Below are positions 10,527 through 23,300 of a stretch of DNA of 64,000 bases, one piece after another; position 1 is the first letter of the stretch, and every line of letters begins with the position of its first letter. Position numbers and translations under genes: made by a program. The DNA is from Xiphophorus maculatus (Eukaryota; Chordata; Actinopteri; Cyprinodontiformes; Poeciliidae): positions 22,364,501-22,428,500 of the forward strand of contig NC_036447.1 of NCBI RefSeq assembly GCF_002775205.1, in the 5' to 3' direction. Below the pieces are notes generated by a model that had not been told where the DNA came from, did no database searches, and worked only from the letters and a program-made list of their open reading frames with translations.

Positions 10527-12940
10527 CTTTCTAGAAGGACACTGTGGGAGGCTGTTGACTCAGGAACGTGGCACCTTGGTTTGTTCAGCCTTACATAACC
10601 TGCTTTCAGAAATCTATTAGGCTGCAACTCTGTGTTTTCCCGCCTACTTGCTTTTTCCTCTTCCTGTGTGTGTGTGGGTGTGTGTGTGTGTGTTTGTTTT
10701 TAGTACGTAATAACTGAATCGTGATTGTCAGAAATCCCACACACCTTCAGCACTCGCATAAAAGCAGGGTTTCCCAGCTGGCAAATACCTACTAATTCTC
10801 AGATCTGACAGGAGACCCCATGAATACATTTGTTTACATTTTGTTCCGTTCATCTTTTCGTTTATTTATTTATTTACTTGTTTATTTGTAAGGAAACCTT
10901 CAAAAAAAGGATGCTTGGTATGTATAATCACAACAGGGAAAGAAGGGGGAAAATTAGATCCTAGTATGGAGAAACATTTGATACAACTATCATTCTAAAT
11001 AGGGTTATTTGTAATTGCGGATAAAAGTTCTGTTTTTGTCAGAGGGTCAAAGGATGTGTTTCCATGGGTACTGCTTTGGAGTCCTCTTAGTAACACACAA
11101 TAAATCTCCACGGTACAATATTCACGGTTGCTTCTTATATCACTTAAGCATCGCCCACTCCTTTTCGTCTCAGGTAATATTTCTTGGAAAAATAAAATCT
11201 GAATTGCTTCTGCTTTGTCTACTGAAAAAAAGAGAGATGAAATAATGCTCAAATAATCTAATTTAATAATTACAGCACACTGTTACTGCCTGGGTGCCAT
11301 TATGCTTTCACACAAATGAAAATTGGGTATTGTTATAAAGGTGTGAGTCATCACTTCTGAAAGGCTCAGAGCAATGTTAGAGATAAGGCTAGAGAGATGC
11401 TGAGAGATGATTGGAAACACACCAATAAAACCATTATTTGACCAGAGAGAACAGCTAACAGAAGGTTATTGTTGAAGTGCACATTCTGACCATATCCTTC
11501 AGAGGGCTTGGGCAGTGAATGCATCATCTGCAGCCACTCATTCTTAGTCTTCACACGCAGCCTCGTCTGAGTCAAGCACAGCACAGCTCATAAGCCTGTG
11601 TGGATGTTAGATCTATGGTCATCACTTCCACTGTCTATATGAGGCTTGTCTATGTTCATATTTAGGATATTCATACATATAAAACGGAGGGTGAACAAGT
11701 TACTGCGATTGTAAACTCTCAGCACTTATTTCCAGATTTGAAATGTGGGATCTCATTCAAATTTGAAATGAATTCCCTTTAATTCTGGTGTTGAATGTAT
11801 GGAACAAGCACAGTGTGAGTATTAATTCAGCACTTTAGGGGGAGATTTACAAAGCGTTCAAGACGGTGCATAAATGACAACACAGTGGTTTAAAGTAGAG
11901 TCATTTTAATATTCAATTTGTAAAAAAGTTCTAGAGTCTTTTAGAATATGCTGATTTCATTTTTTATTATTATTTTATCAGTTTAAAACAGGGACAATGT
12001 ACAATAAACACTAACCTCAAGAGGAAAGATGCACTGTATCAGGTTGTAGCTCTGGTGCTAATTTCCACCTGGAGTTCCCAACCCAGCTGGGTATTTATTT
12101 ATATTTTTCTTTTTGATAAGAAATGCATAAAAACAGCCGGACACTATTCAGTAAATATAATTCACAATTAAAAAGCCATCAAATATAAAGTCCAACAGCA
12201 TTCAATCAAAACTCCTATGATCCATACTGAGCAGGACATCACATTTACCAACATTTCCAAATGTAGCAATATGTGGTTTAATGCTGTATGGGCAAATACA
12301 CTTAACCTAAGCCATCTAGGCATACTTTGCAATATCATAGTATTGTCAATAGGAAGATAATCACCTCCATGTCGTCTTGAAGTATTCCATATAAAAGCAG
12401 TCCTGACTGTGGCATTAAATGTTTTATACTTGGTCAACATTTCTGTATTGAAAACTGAGTTTTGGGTTTTCATTAGCTGGAGGCCATAACCTTTAAAATT
12501 AATAAAAATTCTGTTGGTAATATACTATATCTTTCTCTGTGTGTAAGTAATCTATATATGCATTACACTTCAAATTTTATTTACCGAAATAAATGAACTT
12601 TTTGAAAAAGTTCCAACCCATAAAGATGTAGCAGGATATAAACTGCAAGCCTAAGATCAATAATTAATCATAGTTTGTTTTTTTATGCCTCTGGAACAAA
12701 CAAGGTTGAGATTTCTTCTCTACAGCAAGGTGCCACGTGCGTAAAGTTTAAATTACAGAAAACTGCAGCTGTTTTCATTTCACTGAAGCCCACACAGCCG
12801 TGCTGCACGTGCAGTGGCTCCCTCTTTGTCTGAGCAATCACTGCCAGCACATTCATAGCAAAACACTTGAACAGATGCTCCAGCCTCTGCCTACAGGTGA
12901 AGAGGATTCACATCCCTGTTGTCTTCTCTTTATCCTTGAA
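10527..12940. other. Intergenic region, nothing recognised
   Basis: Contains a TG-rich run (about 10666-10695) and a TTTA run (about 10859-10880). No open frame shows coding character and no transposon terminus is recognised. Confidence 0.5.
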
Positions 12941-12944
12941 ACAC

Positions 12945-13027
12945 AAACACACACACGCACACTCCCCCACACACACACACACGCACGCCCAACCCCGCAC
13001 ACACACACGCACACCCCCCCACACACA
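12945..13027. repeat. CA-rich simple repeat
   Basis: Interrupted (CA)n with C runs. Open frames here only translate the repeat. Confidence 0.95.
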
Positions 13028-13899
13028 TAGCCTTACCCTAAATTCAACCATTACCAGTACATGTCTAAACCTAAACCTGATCTAAACTTAATTTAACTCA
13101 ACCTTAGTCCTAACCTCTAACCCCCAAACAGCTCTTCAACATATGGGGCCCAGACTTGGAATCCCATAAGGACCAGTGGGTCCCATATGGACCTAAGCCC
13201 TCCAGCCAATGAAAATTCAGGTTTCTTTGCCAGACTTAGAAATTATGCATCTTGGTACATAATTTCACCTGGAGAGCCGAAGACATGCCTTAATACAATT
13301 TAGTTTGATTGTTATTTATACCTACTTATTTTATGTTTTTAGTTTTTTTAACAAACAGTTATCTCTTTAAAGTCAAACAAAAAAAGATACATATAATTTT
13401 AACTTGAACAGGAGGGAAAAGTTGCTAAAGATAATTTTATGAACCATACAGCTACATCTGATATTTTTTCATCTCATGTTAGTAATTTCCTCTAACATTC
13501 AGGTTATGTCCAAAAGCAGAATAAAAAACCCACTTCTGTTGAATTTCGCATCCACTTCTCTGTCATGTAAAGAGAACATATAAGCTTAAAGAGTTTCCAC
13601 AGTGACTCATGTTACCTTTCAATCAAGGCAAGGACACATTTTTTTCAGCTGCAGTACAAATAGAGCAAAACTGAACAGAAAACAAACCCTGTTCTCCAGC
13701 TGGTTTGGTTGTCATCAAGACTTTTCAGGAGCTTCCATGAATTCAATCATAAGGTGGAAACGTCAGCAAGACGGCACCTTATGTGTTTAACGCTGTGTTT
13801 GTTGACAGACCAACAATCAGCCAGTAATTCACAGGAGCTCAGTGAGACCATGCTGCAGAGATAAAATCTGGGCTGCAATGCTGTCACGCAACTGCAGCT
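13028..13899. other. Intergenic region, nothing recognised
   Basis: Non-repetitive AT-rich DNA. The open frame at 13602-13790 has no family features. Confidence 0.4.
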
Positions 13900-14235
13900 G
13901 TGCTCAGAAGTTTACATACGACTGCAGTATTTCTTTTTGTTTTTGTTCGAATTTAATACTTTTTTAACAGACTATAGGAGTGCTGATGCAAAACATTTCT
14001 TCAATTAGTTATTGGTTGCATTAAGCTATTTATTATCAAACAGTAATAACCATTATAACAATAGAAACAAACCAAATGACCCTGATCAGAGGTTTGTTTT
14101 TAATGTTTTAATGTAAAGACTCAGTTCTTGTAAAATGTTGCCTTCATGTGTCGCATGTTTGAGACTTTCCCAAAGTGTTTCAGTGATATTTAGGTCAGGA
14201 GACAGAGATAGTTACTCCAGAACCTTCACGTTTTC
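13900..14235. mobile_element. Tc1/mariner-like relic
   Basis: Begins with CAGAAGTTTACATACGACTG, the style of Tc1 ends in fish. It includes motifs seen in decayed copies (CCCTGATCAGAGGTTTG and TTAGGTCAGGAGAC). No open transposase remains. Confidence 0.45.
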
Positions 14236-14523
14236 CTGCTATCACAAGTGTTAACATTTTAAAAAGTAATTTTCACCTAACAGTTAGCAAAACCTTTCCT
14301 CTGTCTATTTGTAAAATAGTTTGACTATGAACCTCTTCCTGCATCAGAATATTCTTGGATTTTGCATACAGTACATGATAGAACAGATTTGAACCAGTTT
14401 AAACATTGTTTCAAATACACACAAACAGTCAACATATTCCACACTTTGGAAAAACCAATGATGGAAAAATGAAAAAAAAAACGGCGAGCTAATGGGCTGA
14501 AAAGTGGCTATTCTTCTTCAAGA

Positions 14524-14537
14524 CCACTAGAGGGCAA
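14524..14537 (+). promoter_or_regulatory. CTCF-like motif
   Basis: CCACTAGAGGGCAA fits the CTCF core CCASYAGRKGGCRS at 13 of 14 positions. It lies 46 bases left of the foldback element. Confidence 0.3.
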
Positions 14538-14582
14538 TGCGTTTTCACAAAGTTGAATGCTGGAGCTGGTTGAGTCTTTTCT

Positions 14583-16798
14583 ATGAGGGGCCGTTTAGGA
14601 CAAAATTTACGTTTTGTCTCTCACACACTACCAAAAACTCTCGCATACTCCAAAAAAGTAGCCACGCACACTCCAAAAATTTACGTTTTGTCTCTCACAC
14701 ACTACCAAAAAGTCTCGCATACTCCAAAAAAGTAGCCTCGCACACTCCAAAAAATTACGTTTTGTCTCTCACACACTACCAAAAACTCACGCATACTCAA
14801 AAAAATAGCCTCGCATACTCAAAAAAATTACGTTTTGTCTCTCACACACTACCAAAAACTCTCGCATACTCAAAAAAATTACATTTTGTCTCTCACACAC
14901 TACCAAAAACTCACGCATACTCAAAAAAATAGCCTCGCACACTCCAAAAAATTACGTTTTGTCTCTCACACACTACCAAAAACTCGCGCATACTCAAAAA
15001 AATAGCCTCGCATACTCAAAAAAATTACGTTTTGTCCCTCACACACTACCAAAAACTCACGCATACTCAAAAAAATAGCCACGCACACTCAAAAATTACT
15101 CACGCACATTCAAAAAATACTCAAATTGCGTATACACACACTACTAAAATGTCACACACACACACACAAACGTTAACTTTCTCGCTCACATACACTACTA
15201 TCAGCTCGCTCACATACACTACTACCAGCTCGCGCACATACACACAAACGTTAACTTTCTCGCTCACATACAGACGTTTATCTCTCACATACACAAGACT
15301 AAAGTTGAACACACACACAGTACTAAGACTCGTTTTATGAATGTGTGAGAGCGAAACTCTTTTTGAATGTGTGAGAGTTGTCACGGAAGAGGCGGGGCAT
15401 AATTTTTGGATCAGACTGCGCATGCGTAGATCCTAAACTATAAGTTTCGATTGTTGACTCACTGTATGTTCTATTACTTAGTATATTTGTGCTTTTAAAT
15501 ATATATAGAACGTTTAACTTTCTTGTAGATTAAATGTGCTATAGAAATAAATGAATCTGATTGATTGATTAAAAATAGCAAAATTGCTGTAGTACAATCT
15601 GTCCACTGGGTGCCAGTATTACAGGAATTATTAACCGGCGCCAACTAGTGCCGAAGAAGAAAGAATTTGCTATACCGAACATGGCTAACTCTAATACGAA
15701 ACGAGAGAGAATTGGTCAGGCAGCTGCCATTTTAAACACCATTCTATCTTCTCCGGAGGCAACCAGCACTTTGACAGGCGCATTAAACGATTCAACGACT
15801 GCCCGCAGTGCTACAGTAGATTCAGAACTCTCATCTCTGTTCCGTTCCGGAGCGGTGTTTAAAATGGCAGCTGCCTGACCAATTCTCTCTCGTTTCGAAT
15901 TAGAGTTAGCCATGTTCGGTATAGCAAACTCTTTCTTCTTCGGCACTAGTTGGCGCCGGTTAATAATTCCTGTAATACTGGCACCCAGTGGACAGATTGT
16001 ACTACAGCAATTTTGCTATTTTTAATCAATCAATCAGATTCATTTATTTCTATAGCACATTTAATCTACAAGAAAGTTAAACGTTCTATATATATTTAAA
16101 AGCACTAATATACTAAGTAATAGAACATACAGTGAGTCAACAATCGAAACTTATAGTTTAGGATCTACGCATGCGCAGTTTGATCCAAAAATTATGTCCC
16201 GCCTCTTCCGTGACAACTCTCACACATTCAAAAAAAGTCTCGCTCTCACACATTCAAAAAGAGTCTGGCTCTCACACATTCATAAAACGTGTCGCTCTCA
16301 CACATACATAAAACGAGTCTTAGTACTGTGTGTGTGTTCAACTTTAGTCTTGTGTATGTGAGAGATAAAGTCTGTATGTGAGCGAGAAAGTTAACGTTTG
16401 TGTGTATGTGCGCGAGCTGGTAGTAGTGTATGTGAGCGAGAAGTGTGACATTTTAGTAGTGTGTGTATACGCAATTTGAGTATTTTTTGAATGTGCGTGA
16501 GTAATTTTTGAGTGTGCGTGGCTATTTTTTTGAGTATGCGTGAGTTTTTGGTAGTGTGTGAGAGACAAAATGTAATTTTTTTGAGTATGCGAGAGTTTTT
16601 GGTAGTGTGTGAGAGACAAAACGTAATTTTTTGGAGTGTGCGTGGCTATTTTTTTGGAGTATGCGAGACTTTTTGGTAGTGTGTGAGAGACAAAACGTAA
16701 TTTTTTGGAATGTGCGTGGCTATTTTTTTGGAGTATGCGAGACTTTTTGGTAGTGTGTGAGAGACAAAACGTAAATTTTGTCCTAAACGGCCCCTCAT
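14583..16798. mobile_element. Foldback transposon, 2.2 kb near-perfect inverted repeat
   Basis: The left arm (14583-15740) and right arm (15855-16798) are reverse complements around a 114-base spacer. The outer ends read ATGAGGGGCCGTTTAGGAC and its complement. They are flanked by TCTTTTCT (14575-14582) and ACTTTTCT (16799-16806), an 8-base duplication with one mismatch, as hAT elements make. The outer part of each arm is an array of direct repeats built on TCTCACACACTACCAAAAAC and GCATACTC units; the inner part is unique sequence. The arms differ by about 214 bases, mostly in repeat copy number. No transposase is present. Open frames here translate the repeats, or read the same inner-arm sequence on both strands (MANSN...KRERIGQAAAILNT). 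It is non-autonomous. Confidence 0.85.
15741..15854. other. Unpaired spacer at the centre of the foldback element
   Basis: 114 bases of unique sequence between the arms and the only non-palindromic part of the element. No motif recognised. Confidence 0.8.
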
Positions 16799-16806
16799 AC
16801 TTTTCT

Positions 16807-17860
16807 CTGTTTCCTCACAAGTTAAAATGTCTGGTTTCTTCATTTGCATTTCTTGTTACGTTCCAAAACTTTGCGCATATTGCAGGAAATATCTAGAAGC
16901 AGGTCTGTTGCAGTGAACCAGAACACAGTGAAATTAATTATTGTGTAAAGGTAAAGAGTAATACCCAATCTAAATAGACCGATACAGTCTTGTGAAAAAA
17001 AAGCATGTGTCCAAATTTCTCCTCAAACCATAATTCAGGAAACGGCTGCCTCAACAGACCAGGAAGAATACCAGTATGAGGTGACAGTCACTGAGGGTCT
17101 TCAGGAAGCTTTACTTAGAAAAACAGAAAATATAGTATCTACTCAGGTTTTCATGTAAATCACTGACACAAATTGCTGCACCATTCTCAGATAAAGCTCA
17201 AGTTTTAATTGAGAAGCAGTACAATTGTAGAGACCAAGATTTCTTGTCTTTATCTGGGGTATAAGCACGGTAGTGACGTGGAATGTTAAGTTTCAGTTTT
17301 GCTTTTGCGTTGTCGCGAATGTTTGGTGTAACAAACATTTAGTCCCAAACTAAACATTTCTCTTTGTTTAGTCTGGGACATTTCAGCGATCCGAAGCCAC
17401 TGAAGCCTGTCGTGGTATGCTATATGATATTCTCAGCTTTTTATTCGTCTGTGCTAAATAGACTGAGTGGTAGGTTGGAACATATTTTGATGTCTTGTTT
17501 ATGGTGGAGGGAAACTGATAAGGAACAAATATTGTGCAAGGAAAGACACTTATACCGGATAAGAAGATATAAGAAAGTTTAGGAAATCAAAGACTTTACT
17601 GATTTTCTGCAGCTGGTCACCATTTACATTGTAGTCAAGTAACATTGTCTGTAGAAAAGGGTTTAGTATTTATCTTGGTGAACTCCAACACAGAGGCAGC
17701 AACTGTACTTGATCTGGATGTGCTTTTATTTCTTATTATGTCAGTGTTGGTCTTCCATATATTTACCTATATGTATTTCATAAAATTTGTTCTTTCCTAC
17801 CTTTTCCACTCTGCATTTATACAAGACTTTAATCCAAAGGCAAACATTTTACTTTCTTAA
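16807..17860. other. Intergenic region, nothing recognised
   Basis: AT-rich. A loose hairpin lies at about 17340-17385 (GTCCCAAACTAAAC and GTTTAGTCTGGGAC). No exon recognised. Confidence 0.4.
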
Positions 17861-17944
17861 TATACTGCTCAAAAAAATAAAGGGAACACTTTAAGTGTTA
17901 AACACCTGTTTAAGTGTTCCCTTTATTTTTTTGAGCAGTGTATA
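17861..17944. mobile_element. Short palindromic MITE with TA ends
   Basis: Inverted repeats of about 30 bases (CTGCTCAAAAAAATAAAGGG and complement) around a short centre, bounded by TATA. This end sequence is very common in fish genomes. TA flanks fit a Tc1/mariner-type element. Confidence 0.75.
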
Positions 17945-18190
17945 TAAGATCATCTAAAACAGATAGGAAAATTAAATATTCTTTTAGCAGAGCAATAACG
18001 CCAACAAACACGATAAACCGTTTCAGTTTCCCAGCCAAGAGTGGGTTTTGCCCATGATGTGGGCAAAAAACTTTGTTCTTTCAATACAGGCCTGAAGAGC
18101 GTTTTGAAATGCCAAGTTTCAAATGTCTAATCAATCACAGTTTAATTAGACCTTGTGTTTTGTGTTTTGACAGAAACTTGTGATCCTGTG

Positions 18191-19793
18191 ATGTTAGACG
18201 GGAAGGCTTGGAACCGAGCTTGCTTCCACCTTTTGGTGTTTGCATTATGTGGAGTCATGGCTCACTGCCAGTCTCAAAGCAAAGGTGGGATTAAAATGAC
18301 ACACTGTGTTTAACCTGAACAGAATGAAGCACCAATCATTTTTACAACACAAATAAGTTAGGTTGTATTAACACTGGGAAATCCATTTTTCCACTTGTTT
18401 GGTCTGGACCCAAAGCAGACTTTAATGAACAGTCCTTTGTCAACAAACCCACACAGGTGACAATCATTGATCCTGGGGCAGGACAGAGAATCCATACGAC
18501 AAATCTTTGCTTAAATGTTGCGGAGGTCAAGACTGTTCAACAGAAATCCATATAATAATTTTTGATGTATGAAAGCATTTGCAACTTCATCAAAGGAATG
18601 CGAAATTTCTGTTTTTTGTGAAGTGACACAATGATTTAAAGATTGAACAAGCAGTTTTGAGCATTTCAACTCTGTTCTGAGACACGGTCACTGAAAAAAC
18701 TATAATGCCTCAAAGGAAAGGCATCAACATAACAAACAGCAAAGATCGTTGACACCAAACACTTTTATGTGACTTTATGTGATTCACTTTGTGTATTGAT
18801 GTACACTAGTCTTCCAAAAAATATATGAAGATGTTTTGTTCATATTCATTGGTAAAACAAAGTATCTTGTAACATTAACAACTGGAGAATTTTCTGAATC
18901 TTTTCTCAGGCTTTTCAAAGCAGCAGACTCTCTTTTTGGTTGGAAAAACTGGCTCTGGAAAGAGTGCATCAGGAAACACCATCTTGGGCCGCTCTGTGTT
19001 TAGAGAAGACGCCTCGGCTGAGTCGGTGACAAAAACCTGTGAGAGACGAGAGCGACTGGAAGGAGACAGGAACATCGTGGTGATCGACTCCCCGGGAATA
19101 TTTGACACAGATAAAACACAAGTACAACTCAAAGAAGACATTGAGCAGTGTGTTAAGCTGTCAGTTCCTGGACCTCATGCTTTTCTGTTAGTGATCAACT
19201 TAAAGTCGAGATTCACAAAAGAGGAAAAGGACACTGTGAAGTGGATCCAGGATAACTTTGGCTCTGCTGCTGCTACTTACACCATAGTCCTGTTCACTCA
19301 TACCGACTTGTTGAGAGGTAAGTCTGTTGAGGACTATGTGGCAGAAAGCAAACAACTACAAACTCTAATACAGCAGTGTGGAGGAAGATACCACTCGTTA
19401 ATCAATGGGCAGAGTTCAGACAGAAAACAGGTAACAGAACTTCTGGATAAAATAGATGAAATGGTTCAAATAAATGGGGGAGACCATTACACCAACAGTA
19501 TGTACAAAGACGCCCAGAGGAAACTGGAGGAGGAAGAGGTAAGAGCATGGTGGGAGGAAGAAGAGAGAAAAAGACAGTCAGAGAGGGAAAGGTGTAAAAA
19601 TGAATATGAAAGAGAGAGACAGAAGGATAGAGAGAAGAGGGAGAGAGATGAAAAGTTCAGTTTTTGGTGTAAACTATTAAGTCTTACTGCCAAGGGTTTG
19701 ATGATGACAAACTATTTCTACCTTGTGAAAATAGGAGGTGCTGTTGGTTTCTTCGTTGCTGACTGTGAACTCATAGGCTCTGTATTTTCTTAA
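18191..19793 (+). CDS. GIMAP/AIG1-type GTPase A with a hydrophobic leader exon
   Basis: Exons 18191-18284 and 18910-19793 join in phase 1 (AAAG/GTGGGA to CTCAG/GC), giving 325 residues. The AIG1 G domain has G1 GKTGSGKS (43-50), [10 protein letters not shown] as G3, the family box [20 protein letters not shown] as G4, and [18 protein letters not shown] at its end. A highly charged coiled coil (about 235-285) and a hydrophobic C-terminus follow. GIMAPs are immune-cell GTPases that dimerise on membranes and affect lymphocyte survival. The first exon encodes two basic residues then a hydrophobic stretch ([12 protein letters not shown]), resembling a signal peptide. The frame also stays open upstream of the ATG to a CAG acceptor at 18173, so a further coding exon is possible. 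Poly(A) signal near 20515. The G domain call is firm and the leader exon less so. Confidence 0.82.
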
Positions 19794-22740
19794 AGCAGTA
19801 GAAAATGTGTCTAAATGAACCAATATATATTGATCACTAAACACAACGGTGCATGTTTAACAGTAATCGAGCTGGTAACACTGGTATCTGACGATATCTA
19901 ATTTACAGAATACAGACACATAAAATCCACCCCTTGCATGTGTATTGTCAATATGAACAATTCAGGCTCTGTGTTTTGGGTTTTTCCTTCTTAGTTGTTC
20001 ATTTTTAATTAATATTATTTTGTGCATATGAACACAAGTTTCATCAACGTTACACAGCACTGCTCTTAGTTATCCTGACACAACTCATGCAGTTTATGCT
20101 CTTCATCTCAGTCAGAAATGTGCCAAACTTGTCACTAAACTGGTGAACATGTTTCAGTCTCTGCAGAACTGTTTATTTATAATTTCTTAATTTTTTAAAA
20201 ATCTGACCACCGTTGTAATCTTTTGCTATCGTCTCTATGAGTAATTGATAAAATTATAACATTTCATGTGAGAAATTTTACACATGAAAGCTGAAAATAA
20301 TATTACATTTGTATCAAGTGGCTTCCTAAAAATGGGGTAAATTTCTGCTTAGCAACAACTTCCAAAAACAATGTACTATTTTCTTTCAATGCATTTGTTT
20401 CTTTCCATTTTATGGGTTTAATCAGAAAGTTGCATGGGATGGTTGCTTTGTTTTGAAAGGTTTGAAATGATTTGTATAATTTCGCTGGATTTGGTGTAAT
20501 ACAAACCTCTGTTTAAATAAACGCTTAAAGAAACACGTTTTAAGTTTGTGTGAAACATTTCTACTAAGTTCATTTTAAGCAACAATGCCACATTTTTACC
20601 ACATTTACTTTAAAAGTCAGTTGACATCAGCTGTGTTGTTTAACAGCCAGCTGCTCTCAGCTGTTTTACAGACACAGGTTGTCATCTGTCCCTTTAAAGC
20701 AGCATTAGAACAACAGGAGAGATAAATTGAGCTCCTTTAATTTAAACACCTCCTTCCCTCTTGCAACTATAAATATTTACGATAAGCTCTGTTTGTCTTT
20801 CCTCTCTAAGCAAATGTGATCAGTATTGTCCCAAGTCCAGACTTAAGCACAGGGGGAGCAAACAACTCGAAACCAAAGGAACAGACATCAACAGAAAATA
20901 ATTTATTTCGATTCCTCTTAGCGGTAGACTCAGTAAAACAGTTCTTTTCTAGATACTTTCCACGGTCCAACGATTGTTTTTAAAAGTCGATTTGTAAAAC
21001 GTCTTGTGCCATAATGTCTATTAATCCAGATATTTCAGAAAGCCAAGTCTTCAAGATGTAGTGGAGATTACAAAAACAATATGTGTGCATATGAACTAGA
21101 CCGACTATCAGCAACAACCACACAAAGGTGGTTGTGTGCAGTTTCTTGCACTGTGGCTGTCTGTGCAAGAAGCAACAACAACAGTGGAGCTGCTTTTTGT
21201 TTTGTTTTGTTTTGTTTACATCAAAAATGTCTCCCACTAGAGGTTTTGCACACATCAGTTCTGCTTGGCCAGAGGAGAATTTCATATCTGCAACTGGACA
21301 TTAAATGTATTTTGTTACGTCAATAATCTCTACCAGCAGGGGGCCACAGAGAGTGGTTTTAGTTTGATCAGAGGTTGACGGTTCAGAAAACCTCTAATGC
21401 GTCTGATGCCCCCCAGCCCTCTGCACGTGCCTGCAAGGTTGTCAATTACTACATTTAAATTATAGAGCAGCTAGTTAACCTATCGTATACTTTTGAACTG
21501 TGGGAGGAAGCCAGAGAGAACACACGCATGAATGGGGACAACATGCAAATTCCTTAAAGACCCAAGGCCAGCATATAAATGATCTTCTTGCTACAACACC
21601 AATGAGGAACATTTGCATTTAGCTGCAGATTTACCCGGACGGTGGGGGTGAGTTCAGCACTTTGGCTCACAAGCGTCCTTCCAAGGTTGCAGGGCCGTGC
21701 AACCTTGGAGGGGCAGGGGCTCAAATTTAAAAAAGGGACACATTGAACAAAAACTCCATACAACAACATAGCAACAACCCATATTATTCAAGAATCTAAT
21801 TGGATACCACTGTATCATTGCCATCATGCGGGGAAATGCAAAGCAAATATAGTCTATATTTTCCCCATCAGGTATAAAGTTTCTGTTTCTGCTGCTGACA
21901 GTCCTGGAGGGCTGAGCTGATCTGAGACTGTAGCTGTTAAACAGATCAGAGGAGAGAAGGTCAAAGGTTATAAAGTTATGAAATAAGCAAAATTGCTGCC
22001 ATTTTACTAATTAAGCCCTAATAATATCTATTTATTAAGGCTTAATAAATAGCCCTAATAAAGGACTGTTCTAGAACAACCTGGCTGCAAAGTGATTTAT
22101 AGATCCAAAAAGGTCAAAGGGGTTAACTCTTTAAGAGGTGCTTATTAGCACCTCTGAGACCTAGAATTATAAGACTGAGATATCAAGGCAAAGAAAACTC
22201 AGTAGCTGCTGGTAGGGGCCATTCCGGGGCCTCCAGACATTAAGGGGCCTCCAGACACTCAGGGGCCCCTAGAAATGGTTTAATTGTAACACAGACCATA
22301 GATCTAAACCTGGAGCATCATTTATAGGGAATAACAATGTTATTACAATAGCCTTGAACGCCTAGCATGTAATGTAATTTTGATGTATTTAATTTAAACA
22401 TTGTTACTAACTTCTAGCACAACAAATGTATTATAGCATTTGTGGTTTGAAATCCAGATATTTGTTAATAAAGAAACAAATTATGATTAAAAACAAAAAA
22501 ACTTAAGAAGTGCAACCGGAGCCTAAACTCAACAATGCCAAAAGATGAGAATTCTGAAAGGAAAACCCAAATAAGAACCACACATTTGCCTCAAACTCAT
22601 TGCTGACAAAGCTTCTTGCTTCCATTCAACACCCCTGAGATGTCTCTCTGACTTGCTGAAAGGAAACACTTCAGGATGATGTAAGCTCCATTGTACAAAC
22701 ACTCGTTTAGGCACCAGGAAGTAAGAAACGTCATGTGTTT
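19794..22740. other. Intergenic region between GIMAP A and GIMAP B
   Basis: No coding exon recognised. It holds an L2-like tail fragment at 21485-21560 and hairpins at about 21677-21706 (CCAAGGTTGCA arms) and 22028-22052 (CTATTTATTAAG arms). At 22205-22270, GGGGCCTCCAGAC is tandemly repeated. The 3' UTR of GIMAP A probably reaches about 20535. Confidence 0.45.
21485..21560 (-). repeat. Fragment of fish L2-like LINE/SINE tail, antisense
   Basis: The complement reads GGCTTCCTCCCACAG and GCATGTTGTCCCCATTCATG, matching the same family as 61300-61605 in opposite orientation. Confidence 0.5.
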
Positions 22741-23300
22741 ATTGCCGAGATCCTCAAAATTTCCTGTCACGTTACGGGTCCAGTTTATAAGACCCCCTGA
22801 AGACTGAATGAACTGAAAAGCTCGAGTTATGTGTTGTGAAAAATCCAGATTTTTAAAGTAAACATTACTAGATTCTGATTGGTGGAGGCGTCAACAATGG
22901 AGGGATGTGATGCACCCTGGAGACGGACTCACCTCCCCGTCACCTCTTAAACAGATCTTTAAAAAAAAGAAACTGTGTGAAAACCTTATGTTATTAAAGA
23001 ACTTGATTAAATCCGTGTTTCTTTTGCACATTAGCAAAACATTGCGGTCAGACCTTCACATGATCACATTCGGTGCATTCAGAAAGCAACGGACGTTTTC
23101 TGCAAGCTTTCTCATATTCAGATGCAGCCCAAGGACAATGGAAGGAAATGGGAAGCTCCCAGCACATAGCCAAGACTTCCAGAAGTCTCCCTGAACGCCA
23201 ATGTGAAGCTTTAGAGCAAATTTTTAAGCAATAATTCAACGTTCAGATCTGCTGGAACAAACTTGGTCACCTGGGACAAGGAAAAGGTGGATCCAAAGCG

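Noticed and set aside
12945-13027. Telomere- or zinc-finger-like CAC repeats
   Set aside because: Plain CA/C-rich microsatellite; not TTAGGG and the peptides are simple His/Thr/Pro repeats.
14537-14932. 131-residue open frame with SHTLPK/SLAYSKK repeats
   Set aside because: It only translates the direct-repeat array of the foldback arm; the same array reads similarly in other frames.
15648-15946. Two opposed 76-residue frames with the same N-terminus
   Set aside because: The identity is a consequence of the inverted repeat, not of two related genes.
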